Assembly (NCBI GenBank): GCA_903939765.1
Contig: CAJAIK010000038.1
Location: 1 to 32,011 of the forward strand
Length of the DNA stretch: 32,011 nucleotides
Source of the DNA: an uncultured Chlorobiaceae bacterium
GTDB lineage: Bacteria; Bacteroidota; Chlorobiia; Chlorobiales; Chlorobiaceae
Direction: 5' to 3'
The notes under the pieces are model-generated. The model was not told where the DNA came from. It saw only the letters and a program-made list of their open reading frames with translations, and searched no databases. Every line of letters begins with the position of its first letter. Within the stretch, counting starts at the first letter, position 1. The position numbers and the translations under genes are program-made. Of the stretch, positions 6,269 to 16,348 are shown piece by piece.

Positions 6269-8311
6269 ATGTTTTCCGCCATTAAAAAAAAGGCGACAAT
6301 CCTTGTTGTTGATGGTAGTTCTCTGATAAGCACATCAGTGTCATTGGTTCTCAAAAAGCTGGGTTATGATGTCATGACGGCAGATAATGGGGATAGTGCT
6401 CTTGAACTGTTGAAGAGCCTCAAGATTGATGTACTGTTTCTTGAGATCAGCATATCAAGGGAAAAAAATCAGGAGATTCTCTCGTACGTCCATGATCATT
6501 TATCCGATCTTCCGGTCATCGTGACCTCCGCGGCAATGTCAGAGAAGGATGAGGCTGATGTGTTTAAAATGGGGGCATTCGATTATCTGGTAAATCCTGT
6601 CAATAGTGCGAGGCTTGAAGTCACAATAAAAAAAGCGATTACAGAATCGGAACGTAGCCAGCAGGCGAACCTTTTCTCTATAGTGATTACCAATAGCCCG
6701 ATAACCATTGTTATTACCGATAAAGAGGGGAATATTGAATTTGTCAACAATGCATTTTGCCGAACGACCGGTTACTCTTTTAACGAAGTTGTCGGTCAAA
6801 ACCCGAGAATACTGAAATCCGGAGAACAGTCCGACAGTTTCTACAAGGAACTCTGGGATACCATTACCAGTGGAAAGAACTGGCATGGTGAATTTCATAA
6901 CAAGAAAAAAAATGGAGAGCTCTACTGGGAGTATGCCGTTATCATCCCGATCATCGATCCCACCTGGTCGGTTACGCATTTTGTCAGTGTCAAGCAGGAT
7001 ATTTCCTTGCGGAAAAAGGAGCATGAGGCACTTGCTGAAAGTGAACGCCGCTTTCAGGAACTTTCGGATCTTCTGCCGCAGACTGTTTTTGAAATTGACC
7101 TCAAGGGCTGGATTACCTATACCAACCGCATGGGCTTTGAAACCTTCGGATACTCTCAGGAGGATTTTCGTAGCGGAGTTCACAGTCTGATGCTTTTTGC
7201 GCCGGAGGAGCGCGAACGGGTCAAGCAGAATATGGCGTATCGTGTAAAAAATATTCCGTTTGACAATCATGAATATTTCGGCTTGAGAAAAGATGGGACC
7301 CTCTTTCCGATTCTGGTCTATACTTCACCGGTTATTCGGGATGGAGCGCCGATCGGCATTCGGGGTATTGTCCTCGACATTACGGAACGCAAACAAGTTG
7401 AGGAAAAACTGCAACTGTTGAACCAGACACTTGAAGAGCGTATTGAGGAGAGGACAAAAAAGCTTGACCAAACGCATCAGCAGATGATTTTGCATGAAAA
7501 ACTTGCATCAATAGGTCTCCTTGCCTCTGGAATTGCTCATGAACTGAACAATCCCATCAATTTTGTCATGATCAATTTTACAACACTCAAGGATGCGGTC
7601 TCCGACTTTCAGAAGATACTGAAAGGGTATAGTGGTATTATCAGGAAATTTGAGGAGGGGAGCTGCTCAGCCATGGATCTGCAGTCGATGCACAAGATGG
7701 AGACAGAGTTCGCTATCGACACGCTTTTTCAGGATATATCGGATATCTTTATCGAGTCACAACGGGGCTTTGAGAGAATAACGGCCATCATCTCAAGCAT
7801 GAGGAATTTTTCATTTCGTCACGCTCTTGATGAACGGGTTCTGTTTGATATTAATAACGGTATTCATGATGCGCTTGTCCTTGCACGTTACGAATATAAT
7901 GATTATGCAGATATCGAAACTGTCCTGGAAAAGCTTCCGCCCATTGCTTGTAATCCTGAGCAGATCAATCAGGTCTTTCTCAACCTTATTGTCAACAGTG
8001 CTCATGCCATAGCATCCCGGCAGAGCAGTTCACACGGTAAAATCACCATTCGTACCTGGCTTGACAGCAGTAACGTTTACTGTTCCATTGCAGATGACGG
8101 ACCCGGAATTCCGATTGAATTCAGAACTCGTATTTTTGATCCTTTTTTCACGACAAAAGAGCCCGGCAAAGGCACCGGACTTGGGTTAAGCATCTCTTAC
8201 GATATTATTGTCAATAAACATGGCGGGACGCTCACGGTCGATTGCCCAACTGAAAAAGGCACCGTTTTTACGCTTTCACTGCCACTGAAAACCGGAGCGG
8301 CGGTGCTCTGA
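6269..8311 (+). CDS. PAS-domain sensor histidine kinase with degenerate N-terminal receiver
   Basis: The 680-residue cytoplasmic protein has, in order: a receiver-like domain (about 9-125), two PAS domains (about 137-250 and 258-375, both followed by PAC-like ends such as GIVLDITERK), a coiled coil (about 375-408), a histidine phosphotransfer helix with H424 in the AHELNNPINF motif, and an HATPase domain (N box around N572/N576, DDGPGIP at 609-615, GKGTGLGLS at 633-641). No membrane segment is visible. The kinase core looks complete. The receiver keeps Asp15 and Thr86 but has Gly16 for the second acidic residue, Glu59 where the phosphorylated Asp is expected, and Asn109 for the invariant Lys. 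It is therefore probably not phosphorylated. No response regulator lies next to it. The ATG at 6269 has only a weak ribosome site. Confidence 0.92.
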   Translation: MFSAIKKKATILVVDGSSLISTSVSLVLKKLGYDVMTADNGDSALELLKSLKIDVLFLEISISREKNQEILSYVHDHLSDLPVIVTSAAMSEKDEADVFKMGAFDYLVNPVNSARLEVTIKKAITESERSQQANLFSIVITNSPITIVITDKEGNIEFVNNAFCRTTGYSFNEVVGQNPRILKSGEQSDSFYKELWDTITSGKNWHGEFHNKKKNGELYWEYAVIIPIIDPTWSVTHFVSVKQDISLRKKEHEALAESERRFQELSDLLPQTVFEIDLKGWITYTNRMGFETFGYSQEDFRSGVHSLMLFAPEERERVKQNMAYRVKNIPFDNHEYFGLRKDGTLFPILVYTSPVIRDGAPIGIRGIVLDITERKQVEEKLQLLNQTLEERIEERTKKLDQTHQQMILHEKLASIGLLASGIAHELNNPINFVMINFTTLKDAVSDFQKILKGYSGIIRKFEEGSCSAMDLQSMHKMETEFAIDTLFQDISDIFIESQRGFERITAIISSMRNFSFRHALDERVLFDINNGIHDALVLARYEYNDYADIETVLEKLPPIACNPEQINQVFLNLIVNSAHAIASRQSSSHGKITIRTWLDSSNVYCSIADDGPGIPIEFRTRIFDPFFTTKEPGKGTGLGLSISYDIIVNKHGGTLTVDCPTEKGTVFTLSLPLKTGAAVL

Positions 8312-8330
8312 CGTTTTCAACTTTTCGCAG

Positions 8331-8942
8331 CTATGCGAGTTTGAAGTTTTTGAAGTCTTTGGTTATGGAGTGAAACATTTTGTTGGTTGCAGTCTGCATG
8401 ATCATCGACATGCCGGCATTGGTCATGGCGTGCAGAATTTTTTCGGGGACAATTCGAAATGCCGGGTAAAGAACAAACCTGACATCAATTTTCAGATCAA
8501 ATTGAACCCTTGTGTTGTTTCCCTTCACAGGGTGCATATTCATGTCGCCAAAAGCTTTGCCCTCAAAGAGATACTTCGCAGGATCCTCAATTTGTGTGGT
8601 GACCGGATAGTGTTTCCAGTGGATCTTTTTGCCTATGGTGTAAAGTCTGATTGTTTCGTCGGAAAGCCCTTCAGGATCTTCGCATGCAATGTGCTCCGGC
8701 AACTCCACCAGAAGTTCTTCGCTCTGCTCGACAAAAAAGATGACATCGAAGGGGTTGTTCTGCGGATCGGTAACACGAAAAAGCCACTTGTAGACATTTT
8801 CAATCTCCGTGAGTTCTACACTGTGGCAAAACGGGTTGAAGGCCAGTATTCTTTTCTGGTCAGAAAGATAGGCTGTCGTCCGCTCAAATTCTCCTTGAAA
8901 GATCCAGTCGCCTTTGCTTACTCCAGTTGCATCCATTTCCAT
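8331..8942 (-). CDS. DUF1997-like conserved protein
   Basis: This 203-residue soluble protein has no signal peptide or membrane segment. Its pattern (an early [20 protein letters not shown], alternating hydrophobic strands, and a late [21 protein letters not shown] helix) suggests a START/SRPBCC-like lipid-binding fold and resembles the DUF1997 family of cyanobacteria, plants and green sulfur bacteria; that family call is from memory and uncertain. It ends 19 bases from the kinase stop, facing it, and a TCGCA/TGCGA hairpin (8325-8338) lies over its stop. No clear ribosome site precedes the ATG at 8942. A later in-frame ATG at 8936 is also possible. The function is unknown. Confidence 0.75.
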   Translation of the reverse strand: MEMDATGVSKGDWIFQGEFERTTAYLSDQKRILAFNPFCHSVELTEIENVYKWLFRVTDPQNNPFDVIFFVEQSEELLVELPEHIACEDPEGLSDETIRLYTIGKKIHWKHYPVTTQIEDPAKYLFEGKAFGDMNMHPVKGNNTRVQFDLKIDVRFVLYPAFRIVPEKILHAMTNAGMSMIMQTATNKMFHSITKDFKNFKLA

Positions 8943-9087
8943 GTGTACGTGTGATTATCTATTCCTTAGGGTTCATTTCGGGCGATGTGCCGCATACTGC
9001 GCTGAGCTCCAGCCACAGAAAAAATATAGAAAGAATTTGTGACAAACTCTCTTTTTCAAATGGCAGGGCTCTTCGGGGCGAGTGTGA

Positions 9088-10161
9088 TTATCCAAGTTCA
9101 GCCTGCAGTCGCTCGGCCTGGTCATGCATTTTGAGGGCATTGATAACATCCTGCAGGTCGCCTTGCAGGATTTGCGGAAGGGCGTGGCTGGTAAAGCCGA
9201 TACGGTGGTCAGTGACGCGTGACTGCGGGTAGTTGTAGGTACGGATTTTGGCGCTCCGGTCTCCGGTTGTGACCATCGAACGGCGCAGATCGGCCCGTTG
9301 CTGCTGTTGCTCGGCAAGCTGAATGTCGTAGAGTTTTGTGCGAAGCATCTGCATGGCTCGCTCCTTGTTCTGGAGCTGCGAGCGCTGTTCCTGACAGGCC
9401 GAGACAATTCCGGTTGGCATATGGGTGATTCTCACGGCGGTTTCCACCTTGTTGACGTTCTGGCCACCCTTCCCGCCACTTCGGTAGGTGTCGAATCGAA
9501 GATCTTCGCGGCGGATTTCGACATCGACCTCTTCGGCTTCCGGCAGTACAGCCACGCTTACCGCAGAGGTGTGGATGCGACCCTGTGTTTCGGTGTCGGG
9601 GACGCGCTGCACACGGTGTACACCGCTTTCATATTTCATGGTACCATAGACATCATGGCCGCTGACACCGAGGGTAATTTCGCGGAAGCCGCCAGGTGCG
9701 GAACTTTCGTTGAAGTGCAGCGTTTCGCACTGCCACCCCTGATGTTCAGCATATCGCTGGTACATTCTTGTCAGGTCGGCGGCAAAAAGCGCGGCCTCTT
9801 CTCCGCCGGTACCCGCCCGGATTTCGATAATGACGTTGCGCGAATCGGCTTCGTCTTTTGGCAGCAGCAGTATTTTGAGCTGCTGCTCAAGTTCAGGCAG
9901 CTTTTTCTGCAGTTGGCCGATTTCAGCCTGTACAAGCTCTTTCATCTCTTTGTCGGCCTCGTTTTTCAGTAACTGGCGCGATTCGTCGAGTTCTGTTTTT
10001 GTTGCGGCGTAGAGGTCGTAGGCTTGAACAATCTCCTTGAGGTCGCTGTACTCTTTGTTCAGTTTTCTGTATCGCGCCTGATCATTTGCCGCCTTTGGGT
10101 CAGCAAGCAACTGTTCAAGGTCGAGATGTTTTTCTTTTATGGATTGCAGTTTATCGAGCAT
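9088..10161 (-). CDS. prfA: Peptide chain release factor 1
   Basis: The 357-residue protein releases the finished peptide from the ribosome at UAA and UAG codons. The catalytic GGQ is at residues 232-234 in [14 protein letters not shown]. The codon-reading tripeptide is PDT at 188-190 in [10 protein letters not shown]; this fits the PxT form of RF1 and excludes RF2 (SPF). The coiled-coil N-terminal domain and [14 protein letters not shown] are normal. I chose the ATG at 10161 because the protein then begins like other RF1 sequences; the frame stays open to 10308 but that extra part lies inside rseP. It follows rseP after 19 bases and has no visible ribosome site. Confidence 0.97.
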   Translation of the reverse strand: MLDKLQSIKEKHLDLEQLLADPKAANDQARYRKLNKEYSDLKEIVQAYDLYAATKTELDESRQLLKNEADKEMKELVQAEIGQLQKKLPELEQQLKILLLPKDEADSRNVIIEIRAGTGGEEAALFAADLTRMYQRYAEHQGWQCETLHFNESSAPGGFREITLGVSGHDVYGTMKYESGVHRVQRVPDTETQGRIHTSAVSVAVLPEAEEVDVEIRREDLRFDTYRSGGKGGQNVNKVETAVRITHMPTGIVSACQEQRSQLQNKERAMQMLRTKLYDIQLAEQQQQRADLRRSMVTTGDRSAKIRTYNYPQSRVTDHRIGFTSHALPQILQGDLQDVINALKMHDQAERLQAELG

Positions 10162-10180
10162 TGATGTTCGGGCGTCAGCC

Positions 10181-11542
10181 TCATGGGTTGAAAATATCGT
10201 TGATAAGGATGTATGCGAAGAGTGCCAGAAGCAGAGCCATACCGACTTGCTGGATACGCATCTTGATTGCAAAAGGGATTTCCCGGCGGATAATGCCTTC
10301 AAGAGCATTCAGTACAAATTGACCACCGTCAAGAGCAGGAACCGGCAGGATATTGATGATCGCCAGAGAGATGGAGAGCATGGCCAGAAAATAGAGGAAG
10401 CTGACCGGCCCCTGTTCAGCGCTCTGGCTTGCTATTTTGGCAATCTTGATTGGTCCTCCGACCGACTTGCGGAAGTCCTCTTTGCCGGTGAAGATTTTCG
10501 CAAATCCCTGAACGGTCATGGAGCTCATTTTCCATGTCTGGTTGAAGCCGCTGACAATTGAGCTCTCGATATCGACTTTTTTGCGTTCTGTCGCAAGCGT
10601 GGTTTTCAGCGAGATGCCTATTTTTCCTGACGCATTGGGTGTGACGGTGGCAACAAACGTTTTTCCTTCCGTACGGAGGAGTTCAGGGGTTATGGTGCGA
10701 CCTTGAACGGGTTGAAGGTATTGCCAGGTAATCGTGATGGGCGTGGCGGCATGGGATGAGATGATGCCGACAACTTCTGTCCAGTCTGAGACGGCATGGC
10801 CGTTGATTGATGTAATAAGTCCGCCGGACTGTATGCCGGCATTTCTGGCGGGCATGTTTTCCAGTGCTTCGTCGATGAGTGGAGGAACGATGGGGCGTAT
10901 GCCAAGACTCTGCGTCTCGTTGATCTTTGAGAGGGCGTTTGACGGGGCCTTCAGCAAGATGCTTTTTCCATCGCGCAGGATGGTGTAGTTGAGTGACTGG
11001 GCCATGAAAAGTTCCGGATCGAGCGCCTCTTCCCAGCTTGCAACGGTTTTGCCATTTGCCAATTGAAGCCGGTCACCGGTTTTTATGCCCATGGTTTCAA
11101 AGAGCGATCCCTTTTCAACAAAGGCAGGTGTGTTGACGCTTGTCCGTGCCTCTCCGAGCACAAACGTTACGCCGATAAAGATCGTTGCGGCAAGAATCAG
11201 GTTCATGCAGACTCCGCCGGCAAGTACAATCAGGCGCTGCCAGACCGGTTTGGCCCTGAACTCCCATGGCTCCGGTTCAGAGTTCTGAAAGTTGGTGTCG
11301 AGGCTTTCATCGACCATGCCGGCAATCTTGACATAGCCCCCAAGAGGAAAGAGGCCTATACCATATTCGGTGTCGCCAATCTGTTTCTTCCAGAGTCGCT
11401 TCTCCCAAAAGTCAAATCCGATATAAAATTTCTCGACCCTCATGCCGAAGAGTTTGGCCGTCAAAAAATGGCCAAGTTCATGTGCGGTGACCAGAATAAA
11501 GATGGCAACAATGAAAAAAAATATTGAGCTTAGAAAATCCAT
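10181..11542 (-). CDS. rseP: RIP zinc metalloprotease RseP
   Basis: The 453-residue inner-membrane site-2 protease cleaves transmembrane substrates such as anti-sigma factors and leftover signal peptides. The zinc motif HELGH is at residues 21-25 within the first membrane helix, and the second metal motif ([13 protein letters not shown]) lies near residue 400. Two PDZ-like regions (about 130-200 and 225-290) occupy the periplasmic part, and hydrophobic helices follow at about 100-120, 380-400 and near the C-terminus. Length is typical (about 450). The ATG at 11542 has an AAAGGA site. It lies between dxr (35-bp gap) and prfA, a neighbourhood that links dxr and rseP in many bacteria. Confidence 0.96.
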   Translation of the reverse strand: MDFLSSIFFFIVAIFILVTAHELGHFLTAKLFGMRVEKFYIGFDFWEKRLWKKQIGDTEYGIGLFPLGGYVKIAGMVDESLDTNFQNSEPEPWEFRAKPVWQRLIVLAGGVCMNLILAATIFIGVTFVLGEARTSVNTPAFVEKGSLFETMGIKTGDRLQLANGKTVASWEEALDPELFMAQSLNYTILRDGKSILLKAPSNALSKINETQSLGIRPIVPPLIDEALENMPARNAGIQSGGLITSINGHAVSDWTEVVGIISSHAATPITITWQYLQPVQGRTITPELLRTEGKTFVATVTPNASGKIGISLKTTLATERKKVDIESSIVSGFNQTWKMSSMTVQGFAKIFTGKEDFRKSVGGPIKIAKIASQSAEQGPVSFLYFLAMLSISLAIINILPVPALDGGQFVLNALEGIIRREIPFAIKMRIQQVGMALLLALFAYILINDIFNP

Positions 11543-11577
11543 AATGATCCTTTATATGTTCTGGAGAAAAATGAGGT

Positions 11578-12726
11578 TTATGCAATAAATTTTTTTGCCG
11601 TGTCGCGAGCCCATTGGTCAGCATGGAGATAGTCGTCAAGCTCGACAGGGGTGTATGGCGTGTGGGCTTGCATGGTTTTTTCGACGGTTTCGGCAATCTC
11701 GATGAAACGGATCTTTTTATCGAGAAAGGCGGCCACAGCAATTTCGTTTGCCGCGTTGAGTACTGCCGGGTAGGTTCTGCCAGCTTTCAGTGCGTCAAAA
11801 GCGAGGCGGAGAGCCGGGAAGCGCACCATATCCGGTTCCTCAAAGGTGAGCGTTCCGATTTTTGTCAGGTCAAGTTTCTGGATGCCGCTTTCGCACCGCT
11901 CGGGCCAGGAGAGGGCATAAGCAATCGGGGCGCGCATGTCGGGGGCGCCAAGCTGTGCCATGACGCAGCCGTCTAGATATTCGACCATGGAGTGAATGAT
12001 GCTCTGGGGATGCACCACGACGCCGATTTTTTCGGCTGGCATTGAAAAGAGCCAGTGGGCTTCGATCACTTCAAGCCCTTTATTCATCATGGTGGCAGAA
12101 TCGATGGTGATTTTGGCTCCCATCGTCCACTGGGGGTGTTTCAGCGCCTGCTGGAGCCCGACCTGTTTCAGCTCTTCGGCAGAGGTGTTTCGGAACGGCC
12201 CGCCAGATGCGGTAAGAATGATACGCACGACATCTTCTTTTCGGTGACCCTGAAGTGACTGGAAGATTGCCGAGTGCTCGCTGTCAACAGGCAGGAGCTC
12301 TACCTTGTGTTTTTGTACCAGATCGGAGACCAGTTCACCTGCAACCACAAGGGTCTCCTTGTTGGCCAGGGCGATATGCTTACCCGCCTTTATTGCGCTG
12401 ACAGTCGGTATGAGGCCGGCAGCACCGACAATGGCCGAAACAACCATGTCAGCCTCTTCGACGGTGGCAACAGCGATATTGCCTTCAATTCCATAGAGGA
12501 TATCGGGTTTGCAGTCACCGAGCAGTGCCCTCAGTTTGACGGCGGCATCAGCATCCATGACGGAGACCGCAGTGGGTTGAAACTCCTTGATTTGCTGTGC
12601 AAGTGTGATAACATCCTTGCCTGCGGCCAGACCCGAGATGGAAAATTTCTCCGGGTGCTGCCTGACGACATCAAGGGTGCTCAGCCCGATTGAGCCGGTA
12701 GAGCCGAGGATGGAGAGTGATCTCAT
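11578..12726 (-). CDS. dxr: 1-deoxy-D-xylulose 5-phosphate reductoisomerase
   Basis: The 382-residue enzyme converts DXP to 2-C-methyl-D-erythritol 4-phosphate with NADPH, the committed step of the non-mevalonate isoprenoid pathway, which supplies quinones, carotenoids and chlorophyll tails. The NADPH loop GSTGSIG is at residues 8-14; the metal and substrate regions are seen in [20 protein letters not shown] and [21 protein letters not shown]. Length is normal. The ATG at 12726 has no obvious ribosome site. It is the first gene of a probable dxr-rseP-prfA transcript and shares a 164-bp divergent region with the tRNA gene. Confidence 0.97.
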   Translation of the reverse strand: MRSLSILGSTGSIGLSTLDVVRQHPEKFSISGLAAGKDVITLAQQIKEFQPTAVSVMDADAAVKLRALLGDCKPDILYGIEGNIAVATVEEADMVVSAIVGAAGLIPTVSAIKAGKHIALANKETLVVAGELVSDLVQKHKVELLPVDSEHSAIFQSLQGHRKEDVVRIILTASGGPFRNTSAEELKQVGLQQALKHPQWTMGAKITIDSATMMNKGLEVIEAHWLFSMPAEKIGVVVHPQSIIHSMVEYLDGCVMAQLGAPDMRAPIAYALSWPERCESGIQKLDLTKIGTLTFEEPDMVRFPALRLAFDALKAGRTYPAVLNAANEIAVAAFLDKKIRFIEIAETVEKTMQAHTPYTPVELDDYLHADQWARDTAKKFIA

Positions 12727-12844
12727 AAGCGTGACAAAAAAAGGTTACCCTGTTTACAGGTTAATGATTGGGCTGAAGTTATGCTTTTTCGGGTATGCAT
12801 ACAAATAAGCGCTCTTGACCGGCTCTCTTTGTACCATTTTTTCA

Positions 12845-12873
12845 TTTTGTATTCCATGAAAATTGTGTTATCA
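12845..12873 (+). promoter_or_regulatory. Possible promoter of tRNA-Val
   Basis: TTTTGT (12845-12850), a 17-base spacer and TTATCA (12868-12873) lie just upstream of the tRNA gene; transcription would start about ten bases before the mature 5' end. The match is moderate, and position is the main support. Confidence 0.3.
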
Positions 12874-12890
12874 TGGTGACCACTTGAATC

Positions 12891-12964
12891 GGGTTCCTAG
12901 CTCAGTTGGTTAGAGCGGCTGGTTTACACCCAGTAGGTCGGGGGTTCGAATCCCTCGGGACCCA
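12891..12964 (+). tRNA. tRNA-Val (anticodon UAC)
   Basis: The 74-base gene folds into a standard cloverleaf. The acceptor arm GGGTTCC pairs with GGGACCC (one G-T pair), the D arm is GCTC/GAGC, and the anticodon stem GCTGG/CCAGT holds the loop TTTACAC with anticodon TAC, which reads valine codons. The T arm is GGGGG-TTCGAAT-CCCTC. The discriminator is A and CCA is not encoded (ACA follows). It is a single tRNA between the divergent dxr gene and the terminator at 12987. Confidence 0.95.
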
Positions 12965-12986
12965 CATCATCAGATTACGCTCAAAC

Positions 12987-13014
12987 AAAAAGGCAGGTAT
13001 TCCCTGCCTTTTTT
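12987..13014. terminator. Bidirectional intrinsic terminator between tRNA-Val and ftsH
   Basis: GGCAGG (12992-12997) and CCTGCC (13003-13008) form a stem with a five-base loop, flanked by AAAAA on the left and TTTTTT on the right. It can stop both the tRNA transcript (rightward) and ftsH (leftward, stop at 13035). Confidence 0.85.
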
Positions 13015-13034
13015 GCGTTTCCCTTTTTTCCTCT

Positions 13035-15116
13035 TCAGTTTTCCCCAGTGTTTCTTGCGTCTCTGAGTCTTGCAACGGCCTGCTCAAGCTCGGTCTGTTC
13101 CGTTCTGCTGAGCTGATCGCTGTTGTTCCGAGAGGTCACTGGCGGCTCATTTTCCGCCGAGTCCTCCTCTTCTGCTTGAACGGGAAAGAGCCCTTCAGCA
13201 CGTTTGCCAAGAATCTCCTCAATCTGGGAGTACTGAAGCATCTCTTTCAAGAGCAACTCGCTGGCAAGCTTTTCGAGCTTTTCGCGGTGCAGTGTCAGGA
13301 GATTCATCACGTGGAGGCGTGAATCTTCCACGATAGCCATAACCTCCCGGTCGATAAGGCGGGCGGTCTCTTCACTGTACTTTTTGTCAATACCCGGGCT
13401 TCCGTAATAGGGATTATTGCTCTCGAAGAAAGAGAGGTTGCCGAGTTTTTCGCTCATGCCGTAGACCATGACCATGTTGTAGGCTATGCTGGTCACCTTC
13501 TCAAGGTCATTCTGTGCACCGGTTGAGATTTCATTGAAAATGATCTGCTCGGCAATACGTCCACCAAGAAGGCCGCAAATACGGGCAAGCAGCTCGGTTT
13601 TCGTCATGAGATAGCGGTCTTCGAGCGGGATGTTCATAGTATAGCCGAGTGCGCTCATGCCTCGGGGAACGATGGAGATTTTCTGGACAGGGTCGTTTTC
13701 AGGCATCATCCAGCTCACAATGGCATGGCCAGCCTCATGATAGGCTACAATCTGCTTTTCACGGGGATTGATGACCTTGTTCTTTTTTTCAAGTCCGGCA
13801 ATACAGCGCTCTATGGCATCTTCAAAGTCTTTCATTTCGATGCTCAGTTTGTTGCGGCGCGAGGCCAGCAGGGCAGCTTCGTTAGCCGTATTGGCGATTT
13901 CCGCACCTGCAAATCCGGGGGTCTGCGAGGCCAGTGTTTTCAGGTTGACATCCTCCGAAAGGGAGAGTGCCTTGGTGTGTACCTTGAAAATGTCAATGCG
14001 TCCTTTCAGGTCGGGTTTGTCAACCATGATCTGACGATCAAAACGGCCTGGCCGGAGCAGGGCTGAATCAAGCACGTCGGGGCGGTTGGTGGCGGCCATC
14101 AGAATGACCCCCTTGTCGGTTGCAAATCCATCCATTTCGACAAGCAACTGGTTGAGGGTGTTTTCCCGCTCGTCATTGGCGCCCATCATGGCTCCCTTTC
14201 CCCTGCTGCGGCCGACAGCATCAATTTCGTCAATAAAAATAATGCAGGGCGCTTTTTCCTTGGCCTGTTTGAACAGGTCGCGTACCCTTGCGGCTCCTAC
14301 GCCAACAAACATCTCCACAAAGTCCGAGCCGCTGATGCTGAAAAACGGGACGTCAGCTTCTCCGGCAACTGCTTTTGCAAGAAGGGTTTTGCCCGTACCT
14401 GGAGGGCCAACCAGCAGCACTCCCTTTGGCAGCTTGCCGCCGAGGGTCGTATATTTTTTCGGATCCTTGAGAAAGTCAACCACCTCCATAACCTCAGCCT
14501 TTGCCTCGTCAAGACCGGCAACATCCTTGAAGGTGATGCGGGTATGTTCATCGAGATTTTCATAAAGTGCGGCCCTGTTCTTGCCGATATTCATGAATTG
14601 TGAACCTGGTCCGCCCATTCGCCGGAAGACAAAGAAGTAGATGCCGATAAGCAGCGCAAAAGGGAGTATCCATTGAATTAGTTCACCTATCCAGGTGCTG
14701 CTTGCCATTCCCTGATATTTGATTCCCTTACTCTCCAGCAGTTCGATAAGCGAGTCGTCACGCACAGGATTGACCACAATCTCCTCCTGTTTCGACGTTG
14801 ACTGGGGGATAAAGATGCCGGGGCCATCCTTCGGCTGTTCCTTTACAGCAATGCCGGTTACAGCTCCCGGTTTGAGCTTGATGTATATTTTTTCCGCTGC
14901 TATTTTCACTGACTCTATTTTGTTTTCAGCAATGAGCTTGCGGAATGTACTGTAGGGGATCTCCTGTGTTGAGCCTGACCAGAAAAAGGCAAGCTGCACT
15001 CCTATGAGAAGAACAATGACGACCACATAATACATGATCGAAAATTTCGGTCGCGGTATGTTGTTTTCCGACTCGTTTTTATAGGGATTTGAAGGTTTAA
15101 GCGGTTTCTTTGCCAT
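13035..15116 (-). CDS. ftsH: ATP-dependent zinc metalloprotease FtsH
   Basis: The 693-residue membrane AAA protease extracts and degrades membrane and unstable soluble proteins. Two membrane helices (about 27-47 and 144-165) flank a periplasmic domain. The AAA module has Walker A GPPGTGKT at 237-244, Walker B IIFIDEID around 292-299 and the pore loop FVGVGA. The zinc protease motif HEAGH is at 460-464. A lysine-rich N-terminal stretch precedes the first helix, and the tail is acidic. I start at the ATG at 15116; a TTG codon directly before it (15119) would add one residue. No ribosome site is visible. The gene is divergent from pyrF across 284 bp and ends in the shared terminator with tRNA-Val. 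Confidence 0.97.
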   Translation of the reverse strand: MAKKPLKPSNPYKNESENNIPRPKFSIMYYVVVIVLLIGVQLAFFWSGSTQEIPYSTFRKLIAENKIESVKIAAEKIYIKLKPGAVTGIAVKEQPKDGPGIFIPQSTSKQEEIVVNPVRDDSLIELLESKGIKYQGMASSTWIGELIQWILPFALLIGIYFFVFRRMGGPGSQFMNIGKNRAALYENLDEHTRITFKDVAGLDEAKAEVMEVVDFLKDPKKYTTLGGKLPKGVLLVGPPGTGKTLLAKAVAGEADVPFFSISGSDFVEMFVGVGAARVRDLFKQAKEKAPCIIFIDEIDAVGRSRGKGAMMGANDERENTLNQLLVEMDGFATDKGVILMAATNRPDVLDSALLRPGRFDRQIMVDKPDLKGRIDIFKVHTKALSLSEDVNLKTLASQTPGFAGAEIANTANEAALLASRRNKLSIEMKDFEDAIERCIAGLEKKNKVINPREKQIVAYHEAGHAIVSWMMPENDPVQKISIVPRGMSALGYTMNIPLEDRYLMTKTELLARICGLLGGRIAEQIIFNEISTGAQNDLEKVTSIAYNMVMVYGMSEKLGNLSFFESNNPYYGSPGIDKKYSEETARLIDREVMAIVEDSRLHVMNLLTLHREKLEKLASELLLKEMLQYSQIEEILGKRAEGLFPVQAEEEDSAENEPPVTSRNNSDQLSRTEQTELEQAVARLRDARNTGEN

Positions 15117-15400
15117 CAATCAACAATCATGGTTATAAATTACAAGACTCAGGTAAGGTGTTCACGGTTTGCCAAATTTCAAGAACGCCAATTTACGGGA
15201 TTCTTCCATTTAATGAAGCATTTCGGAAGAAAACATATTAGTATATTGCCAAGATGTTTAATCTATTTTAGTAGCTATAAGTTTCAGCAGGGCTGTCGGG
15301 GTCAAGTTCGGTTGATTTCTTGACCTTCTCTCGGCTCTTTTGCATGGCACTGGTGCGGGAAAAGCTTTTTTTATAAAACAGCAGAGTCAGGGGGTTGTTT
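15117..15400. other. Divergent intergenic region between ftsH and pyrF
   Basis: This 284-bp stretch is the point where gene direction switches from mostly leftward to mostly rightward. I see two modest inverted repeats: TTCTTCC/GGAAGAA around 15205-15235 and GTCAAG/CTTGAC at 15301-15324. There is no convincing gene, RNA or strong promoter match. I found no DnaA-box cluster that would make it a replication origin. Confidence 0.4.
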
Positions 15401-16237
15401 ATGAGTTTTGTTCGAAATAAGGCAAACAGCAGGATATCAGCATTAAAATCTCTTTTGTGTGTTGGACTTGACAGTGATCCAGAGAAAATGCCTCGCGTAT
15501 TTTCAAGGTATGAAAATCCCGTTGTCGAGTTTAACCGTGCAGTCATCAGGGCTACATCGGATGTTGCGGTAGCCTATAAGCTGAATACTGCCTTTTATGA
15601 GGCAAGGGGCATTGCCGGTTTGAGTGATATGGAAAAAACGCTCAGCTTTATTCCTGAGGCATGCATGACGATTGCCGATGCCAAACGGGCGGATATCGGC
15701 AATACCAGCAAAATGTATGCGCAAGCTTTCTTTGATCACTGGTCGTTTGATGCCCTGACGGTCGCGCCGTATATGGGATTTGACTCTCTTGAACCTTTTT
15801 TCGCCTATAAGGATAAACTGTTGTTTGTGCTTTGCCTGACGTCGAATGAGGGGTCGGTGGATTTTGAGGAGCAGGTGATGCAGAGCGGTGCCCGGCTCTA
15901 TCGCTCTGTGCTTGACAAGGTTGTGTCATGGAGTCGCAATGGAAACGGTGGCGTTGTTGTTGGTGCTACCAAAAGCGATCTGCTTGCTGATATTCGCCGT
16001 TCAGCACCGGATCTTTTCATGCTTATTCCCGGTGTGGGCGCTCAGGGGGGCTCTCTTGAAGATGCGGTAAACAGTGGTGTTGATTCCTGCCGCCAGAGTG
16101 CGGTGATCAATGTCAGCCGTACACTTATCTATCCGGCAGTACCTGACGGGGGATCATTTTCATCGGTCGATGATTATGAACGTGCTGTTGCGGTTGAGGC
16201 GTTGAAAATTCATGACGGCATGATGCGTGTTTTATAA
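15401..16237 (+). CDS. pyrF: Orotidine 5'-phosphate decarboxylase, type 2
   Basis: The 278-residue enzyme makes UMP from OMP, the last step of de novo UMP synthesis. The catalytic motif DAKRADIGNT is at residues 93-102, and LLCVGLDSDPEKMP near the N-terminus is typical of the longer type-2 PyrF (about 270-280 residues) found in Bacteroidota, Chlorobiota and mycobacteria. The ATG at 15401 has a GGGGG ribosome site; an upstream in-frame TTG (15395) would overlap that site. No other pyrimidine gene adjoins it, although pyrG lies at the far end of the window. Confidence 0.96.
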   Translation: MSFVRNKANSRISALKSLLCVGLDSDPEKMPRVFSRYENPVVEFNRAVIRATSDVAVAYKLNTAFYEARGIAGLSDMEKTLSFIPEACMTIADAKRADIGNTSKMYAQAFFDHWSFDALTVAPYMGFDSLEPFFAYKDKLLFVLCLTSNEGSVDFEEQVMQSGARLYRSVLDKVVSWSRNGNGGVVVGATKSDLLADIRRSAPDLFMLIPGVGAQGGSLEDAVNSGVDSCRQSAVINVSRTLIYPAVPDGGSFSSVDDYERAVAVEALKIHDGMMRVL

Positions 16238-16348
16238 CGGGATGGTAATTTTGTTCCAATAAATAATTTTGTCATGCAGCGAGATGCCCGGTGAATCCCT
16301 GTGGTTGCGGTGCACTTTCTGGTGGCGGTTAACAAAGATTGATACATT

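Noticed and set aside
10162-10308. Upstream extension of prfA
   Set aside because: It lies within rseP and adds residues absent from RF1 proteins.
15117-15400. Gene-direction switch suggesting a replication origin
   Set aside because: No DnaA boxes, AT-rich unwinding tract or dnaA/dnaN neighbour is visible; direction also switches elsewhere in the window.
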